Positions 59,193 through 64,000 of a DNA stretch of 64,000 bases are shown here, in pieces. This DNA is from Brassica napus (taxonomy: Eukaryota; Streptophyta; Magnoliopsida; Brassicales; Brassicaceae). Position numbers and translations under genes: made by a program. The stretch's first letter is position 1, and each line of letters opens with the position of its first letter. The notes below the pieces were generated by a model. That model was not told the origin of the DNA, ran no database searches, and saw only the letters and a list, made by a program, of their open reading frames with translations. The stretch covers positions 34,965,473 to 35,029,472 of the forward strand of contig NC_063449.1 in the NCBI RefSeq assembly GCF_020379485.1. Direction: 5' to 3'.

Positions 59193-60541
59193 ATGCATCA
59201 GATGAATAAGAAAGATTCCACTTTGCCATACCTGAACACTAGCATCTCATGGGGTGGTGTGGATGCAAGACCTGAACATATGCAAACCACTAAGCAAATC
59301 AGTTTTCAGGATCTGGATTCACCTTCATCTCAGTCCACTTGTCAATCTTACACTGAAGTTGCAAGCAGTGGGGATGATAATCCTTCCATACAAATCTCGT
59401 TTTCAACAAAGTCAGGTCAGTTCTAAAGTATGGAGTTAGTTATAAAAAAGAGAAGGTTGTGTGATATTCTATGTTATAGACTCTTGCTTGATGTTTTGAC
59501 TTTCTTGATATGAGAATGCTGTTGTTTGGTATCATGTCTCTTATTTTTTAGATGTTTGTTTAGGATCTGAAGAAACTCAACATAAAGGATTTGCAACTCA
59601 TCCTAACTCAGCCTCAATGACAGGAGTCCCAAGTATTCACTTTGCTCCTACGCAGGTATTTGTAAATCTTTTATTTTGTAATAATAGCAAACTTCTGATG
59701 GTGGACTGACATCTTATATCATACATGGTTCAGGCTAACTTCTCTTTTCACTATGCTGATCCACAGATTGGTGGTTTATTGGCTGCAACATATCTACCAC
59801 ATGCACCGGTTAGTAAAACTTTCCTTTCTTATACTTTCTTCTTCTGGTATCCTTGCATTTAGTTAGTGAGACCTTTAAGACTCTTAATCTCTGTTGCAGA
59901 CATGCCATCCCCAAATGGTGGGTATGGTTCTTGGTCGAGTTCCACTACCAGTGGAGATCACAGAAACTGAGCCAGTTTTTGTCAATGCGAAGCAATACCA
60001 CGCAATCATGAGGAGAAGAGAGCAACGTGCCAAGCTTGAGGCTCAAAACAAACTAATCAAAGCCAGGAAGGTATAATGTATAAATGTTCACAAACAAATG
60101 AATCTCACTTACAACTGCTTTGCTCATCTCTGTTTTTCCTTATTTCAACAGCCTTATCTTCATGAATCACGACATGTTCATGCTCTCAAAAGGCCAAGAG
60201 GATCTGGTGGAAGATTCCTAAACACCAAACAACTTCTCCAAGAATCCGAACAAACTGCTGCTAAAGAACAAGAACGTGACAAGCTGGTCCAACAGGGAAG
60301 CAAAAAGGCAAACATGTCTAGATTGGACGCTCATATGCTGCAGCACAACAAAGACCGTGGCTCAACCACTTCTGGCTCAGACATCACATCTGTTTCCGAC
60401 GGTGCTGATATCTTCGGACACACCGAGTTTCAGTTGTCAGGTTTTCCAACAACTCAGACTAACCGAGCTATGCTTGTTCATGGACAATCCAATGACATGC
60501 ATGGAGGTGGGGACTTGCACCATTTCTCTATCCATATCTGA
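59193..60541 (+). CDS. NF-YA3: NF-YA3-like CCAAT-binding transcription factor subunit
   Basis: Five coding exons (59193-59415, 59564-59655, 59734-59808, 59900-60070, 60152-60541) join in phase to 316 residues. The start is the ATG of MHQMNKKDS, just after the acceptor at 59158. The A1 helix ([14 protein letters not shown], residues about 157-182) binds NF-YB/NF-YC, and the A2 region ([17 protein letters not shown], 188-209) contacts CCAAT DNA. An intron falls exactly between them. The protein acts in the nucleus. The N-terminal and C-terminal ends match Arabidopsis NF-YA3 as I recall it. After SISWG about 20 residues of that protein are missing, so this allele or species is shorter (316 versus about 340). 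The 3' UTR carries a miR169-like site. Confidence 0.93.
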
Positions 60542-60582
60542 GACATTGGATCTTTGGTGCTGTTTCAATGTTTCCCACCAAA

Positions 60583-60603
60583 AGGGGAAGTCATCCTTGG
60601 CTA
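60583..60603 (+). promoter_or_regulatory. miR169 target site in the NF-YA3 3' UTR
   Basis: The 21-nt stretch ends aagtcatccttggcta, which is complementary to the GCCAAGGATGACTT core of miR169 with a continuous match through the seed and cleavage region. The main difference lies at the far 5' side of the site. It sits about 45 bp after the stop codon, the position known for NF-YA family genes, whose transcripts are cleaved by miR169. Regulation here is predicted from the match. Confidence 0.88.
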
Positions 60604-60841
60604 CTACTACTAGTTCTTTTGCTTGTTGTTACTTGTTATTGTTTTCATGTATGTGGTATACATCACAAGAACAACCAAAATATTTACTTTGGAACCGACT
60701 CTTTCCTTATAAACTTGCAATTCCTCTGTGTGTTTTTCATGTTTTACTCTTTATGTGAGTGTCTATAAATGATCAAGTCTCCAGATTCTGTATCAAATGA
60801 TAAATAAATAAAACAGATTTTGCTTCCAATGTATCTTGGAT

Positions 60842-61368
60842 TTCTGAATATTTTTTAGTTTAGTTGACAATGTTTGAGAAACATTTAATGAAGAATCTAG
60901 ACCATATTTATATGATTATATCTTATTCTGAATACACTTCATTTAATTAAGAAATGAGGTTGAAAGATTCTACTTTTGAGTCTCATTCATGTCTGAGAAA
61001 ATATCAACACACGACTTGAGATACTTGAAAATATTACATTTCTTGGACACGTTCAAAAATAAAAATATCAAAGCCGTCTCTACGTATTATTTCCTATTAA
61101 AGAAAGAATAAATTATCTTGATAAGGTAAGAAGAAACGTAAGACTCTGCTCCAAGATACGTTGACTTCTGTAAAAGATACACACTTGTGTCTCTTGAGCA
61201 CTAACAATGAAAACAAATGACAGCATTTTTGAATCATACAAGTCACAATCAATCCTTGTAAATCACTTTCATAAGTGAATCATGAATTACTAATTGTAAA
61301 CATATTATTGCCAAATCAAATCCTGTTGTGTGTCTTTAGTGATGTAAGAGCTTGCCAGTTGCCAAATG
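60842..61368. other. NF-YA3 3' flank up to the Copia-3 insertion
   Basis: AT-rich intergenic DNA without a recognised gene. The last five bases before the LTR, aaatg (61364-61368), are the expected left half of a target duplication whose partner is outside the window. Confidence 0.5.
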
Positions 61369-61613
61369 TGTTGGATAAGCTTCAAGAGATAGCTTAAGAT
61401 TCAAGTTATCCATAAAGGAAAGAAGGATAACTTAAAGGTTTTGGATAAAGACTAAGATTCCTAGATTAACTTGTAATAGGAAAAGATAAGAAGTTTCTAT
61501 TACCTATATAAGGGGAGACTAATGTAAGTTGTTCAACACAACAATAAGAAGAAAGAAAAGAAAGAAATAAAACAAAGAACCGTTTTATAGTTTCTGTGTC
61601 ATTAGCTACTTTA
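61369..61613 (+). repeat. 5' LTR of Copia-3
   Basis: The 245-bp LTR boundary is set by the TGTTGG start, by comparison with Copia-1 (whose ends are proven by target duplications) and by the primer-binding site that follows. Confidence 0.9.
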
Positions 61614-61669
61614 TTTGGTATCAGAGCTTGTGGTTTATCTCGATCACATAGAGCTTGGATACAGAAACG

Positions 61670-64000
61670 ATGGCAGACCCAAAAGCTATAACAGATTCAA
61701 AGGCAGTAGTAAAGATGAAGAAATCAGTTCCTAGTGCAGTGGTGTGTCCGATGTTAAACACATCAAACTACACGGTATGGGTGATGAAGATGAAAGCACT
61801 CCTACGCGTGCACAAGGCATGGGAAGCTATGGAGCCAGGAACCGACGATGAAGACAAGAATGATTTAGCTATAGCTCTTCTGTTCCAGTCGATACCTGAA
61901 TCACTGGTTTTACAGGTGGGTGATCTTGGAACTCCTAAATTGATATGGGAGGCCATACAATCAAGAAACCTAGGCGCAGAACGAGTCAAGTCGGCTCGAC
62001 TCCTAACATTAATGAATGAGTTTGATCGTCTGAAGATGGAAGATACAGACACAATCGATGCATTCACTGAAAAAATCTCAGAGCTTGTATCAAAGGCCTC
62101 GACATTGGGACAGATTATTGAGGGTCCTAAAGTAGTAAAGAAGCTCCTTAATAGTCTACCACCAAAGTTTATCTTCATGACAGCATCTCTGGAACAAATG
62201 TTAGACTTGGAAACAACAAGCTTTGAAGATATAATTGGGAGACTTAAGGCTTATGAAGAGCGCATAAAAGGTTATACACCAGTTGAGCAACAAGGAAGTC
62301 TTCTGTACTCAAACACTGAGAAGTCCTACGATCAGAAGGGAACTGATAATACAGGAAGAGGGAGAGGACAGAACAGAGGACGTGGCCGTGGTAACAGAGG
62401 AAGGGGTCGTGGCAGGAGCAACTATGGTGAGAGAAATAAAGAAAAGAGAGACTACTCTCAAATAGTGTGCTATAACTGTAAGAAGAAGGGACACTTCGCC
62501 TCTGTTTGTACCGAAAAGAAGGCCGAGGATGAACTCAACAAGACTGAAACAGAGACTGCAGAAGTAGCGCTTTACATGCTGGAGGTGGTATTCCTTAACG
62601 AAGAAAAGGTAATGCCGAAAGAACTGGAAGCTGACAAGAAAGAAGATGGAGTGTGGTACTTGGACAACGGAGCCAGTAACCATATGACAGGACAAAGATC
62701 GTACTTCTCTGAGATAAACGAAAATATCAAAGGGAAAGTAAAATTTGGAGATGGATCTTATGTTGACATAAGAGGAAAAGGTTCGATTATGTTTGAGGCA
62801 AAGACGGGGGAGCAGAAGATGTTAACTGACATATACTATATCCCTGAGCTACGAAGCAATATCCTAAGCTTAGGACAGGCAACCGAGCAAGGCTGTGATG
62901 TTCGAATGAAAGACAACTACTTGACTCTAAGAGATCCTGAAGGAAGATTGCTCGTGAAGGTCTTAAGGTCTGCAAACAGACTCTACAAACTAAAACTGCA
63001 AGTAGGTAGAGCAGTTTGTCTACACGCAAAGATACAGGAGGAACCATGGAGATGGCATGCCAGACTTGGCCATATTAGCTTCAAGACAATACGAGCAATG
63101 GCAACTAAAAGAATGGTACATGGTCTGCCAGAAATAAGTGAAGAACGACGACTCTGTGATTCATGCTTGGTAGGCAAGCAATCGAGACAACCTTTTCCAA
63201 AAGCGACAATGTTTAGAGCATCACATCCACTAGAGCTTCTACATGCAGACCTTTGTGGACCAATCTCGCCTGCAACTCTCTCTCTCAACCGCAATATCTT
63301 TGTCATCATTGATGATAACACAAGATTTATGTGGTCTATACTGATGAAAGACAAAAGTGATGCATTTGACAGGTTTAAAACGTTTAAGAAGCTTGTCGAG
63401 AAGGAACTAAACAGAGAGATACTAACACTGCGTACTGATAGAGGAGGTGAATTTACTTCACATGACTTCAATAACTTCTGCAACAGCAATGGGATCAAGA
63501 GACACTTAACGGCACCATACACCCCACAACAGAATGGCGTTGTGGAGCGAAGGAACCGCACACTAATGGAGATGACTCGCAGCATACTAAAGGCAATGAG
63601 TGTGCCTAATTACTTATGGGGAGAGGCAGTTCGTCACGCCACATATTTGATTAATAGAGTACCTACAAGAGCTCTATCTAATCAAACTCCCTATGAATGC
63701 TTGAAAGGAAGAAAGCCAAGCATATCTCACATTAAGATCTTCGGGTGTATGGCGTATGCAAAGAAAGATGCAGGACAGTTAAGGAAGCTTGATGATAGAT
63801 CTGAAGCAGCAGTTCATCTAGGCATTGAACCAGGGTCCAAGGCCTACAGACTCTACAATCCAACCTCAAAGAAAATCATTGTAAGTAGGGATGTTATCTT
63901 TGATGAGAAGGCATGTTGGAATTGGAAGGGAGAAGGTGAACAAGTTAGAACCGATCCAGGCATGTTTCACATGACGTGGGGGAGCACAGAGGACAATGGA
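61670..64000 (+). CDS. Copia-3 gag-protease-integrase polyprotein, 777 codons open to the window edge
   Basis: I translated the frame from ATG 61670 to 64000 and met no stop. Gag (NYTVWVMKMK near residue 37) is followed by an RG-rich stretch near residues 226-250. A CCHC knuckle CYNCKKKGHFASVC lies near 266-279 and the protease site LDNGAS near 328. Integrase has the HHCC zinc motif (WHARLGH near 462 to CDSCLVGK near 498), an Asp in the IIDDNTRFMW core motif, DRGGEF near 596 and TPQQNGVVERR near 624. The missing RT and RNase H should follow. The protein would assemble particles and integrate new copies. An intact frame this long contrasts with the broken Copia-1 and Copia-2 and suggests recent or current mobility. 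Confidence 0.9.
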   Translation, partial: MADPKAITDSKAVVKMKKSVPSAVVCPMLNTSNYTVWVMKMKALLRVHKAWEAMEPGTDDEDKNDLAIALLFQSIPESLVLQVGDLGTPKLIWEAIQSRNLGAERVKSARLLTLMNEFDRLKMEDTDTIDAFTEKISELVSKASTLGQIIEGPKVVKKLLNSLPPKFIFMTASLEQMLDLETTSFEDIIGRLKAYEERIKGYTPVEQQGSLLYSNTEKSYDQKGTDNTGRGRGQNRGRGRGNRGRGRGRSNYGERNKEKRDYSQIVCYNCKKKGHFASVCTEKKAEDELNKTETETAEVALYMLEVVFLNEEKVMPKELEADKKEDGVWYLDNGASNHMTGQRSYFSEINENIKGKVKFGDGSYVDIRGKGSIMFEAKTGEQKMLTDIYYIPELRSNILSLGQATEQGCDVRMKDNYLTLRDPEGRLLVKVLRSANRLYKLKLQVGRAVCLHAKIQEEPWRWHARLGHISFKTIRAMATKRMVHGLPEISEERRLCDSCLVGKQSRQPFPKATMFRASHPLELLHADLCGPISPATLSLNRNIFVIIDDNTRFMWSILMKDKSDAFDRFKTFKKLVEKELNREILTLRTDRGGEFTSHDFNNFCNSNGIKRHLTAPYTPQQNGVVERRNRTLMEMTRSILKAMSVPNYLWGEAVRHATYLINRVPTRALSNQTPYECLKGRKPSISHIKIFGCMAYAKKDAGQLRKLDDRSEAAVHLGIEPGSKAYRLYNPTSKKIIVSRDVIFDEKACWNWKGEGEQVRTDPGMFHMTWGSTEDNG

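Larger units (their letters stand above)
61369..64000 (+). mobile_element. Copia-3 LTR retrotransposon, apparently intact, runs off the right edge
   Basis: The 5' LTR, 61369-61613, starts TGTTGGATAAGC, carries a TATA-like tatataagggg near 61505 and ends ACTTTA. It is followed at once by the primer site tttggtatcagagc (61614-61627). It is the same family as Copia-1 (same LTR start and near-identical protein motifs) but in the opposite orientation. RT, RNase H and the 3' LTR lie beyond the window. Confidence 0.95.

Noticed and set aside
62309..63585. Minus-strand open frames up to 200 codons
   Set aside because: They are shadows of the long plus-strand Copia-3 polyprotein, which carries all the expected motifs.
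1..64000. CRISPR arrays, bacterial operons, tRNA or rRNA genes
   Set aside because: The sequence is clearly plant nuclear. The tandem repeats seen lack regular spacers, and no cloverleaf or rRNA core was recognised. The tRNA-like strings are retrotransposon primer-binding sites.

Overview
The window is nuclear DNA of a flowering plant, almost certainly a Brassicaceae. It is AT-rich with intron-bearing genes, TIR-NBS-LRR (TNL) and TIR-NBS (TN) disease-resistance genes, Copia and L1-type retrotransposons, and an NF-YA3-like transcription factor gene at the right. As I recall, Arabidopsis chromosome 1 carries NF-YA3 (At1g72830) beside a run of TNL/TN genes (At1g72840 onward), so this looks like the expanded, transposon-invaded equivalent of that block. 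The synteny is from memory and was not searched.

Layout. 1-570: end of a CACTA-type transposon. 2709-9059: TNL1, a pseudogene with intact TIR and LRR exons but a ruined NB-ARC exon. 10498-15154: Copia-1 (minus) with a perfect 5-bp target duplication. 15419-17251 (minus) and 17921-23090 (plus): TN-A and TNL2, an intact head-to-head pair. 24075-25665 (minus) and 26594-30587 (plus): TN-B and TNL3, a second intact head-to-head pair. 31134-31326: a Tourist/Harbinger-type MITE. 31435-36192: degenerate Copia-2. 36193-38230: tandemly repeated, possibly Helitron-derived DNA. 38241-44670: full-length dead L1 (LINE-1). 45225-46544: TNL4, a truncated copy of the TNL3 3' half. 47360-48588: 5'-truncated LINE-2. 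48933-55027: full-length dead LINE-3. 55975-58462: hAT-like DNA with a very recent 1.12-kb tandem duplication. 59193-60541: NF-YA3-like gene with a miR169-like target site in its 3' UTR. 61369-64000: Copia-3, whose polyprotein frame is open for 777 codons to the window edge.

How the parts relate. The immune genes form repeated modules: an LRR-less TN gene fires leftwards and a full TNL fires rightwards from a shared intergenic region of 669 or 928 bp. TNL1 and TNL4 are decayed TNLs flanking these modules. TNL3 and TNL4 share their 3' flanks, so TNL4 supplies the empty site for the MITE and Copia-2 and shows that both inserted after the duplication. TN-A is the most unusual gene: its TIR domain has Asp where the NADase glutamate belongs and a BB-loop region about eight residues shorter than in TN-B, yet its frame is intact. 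Region 31-55 kb is a transposon sink with three minus-strand LINEs, each bounded by its own target-site duplication.
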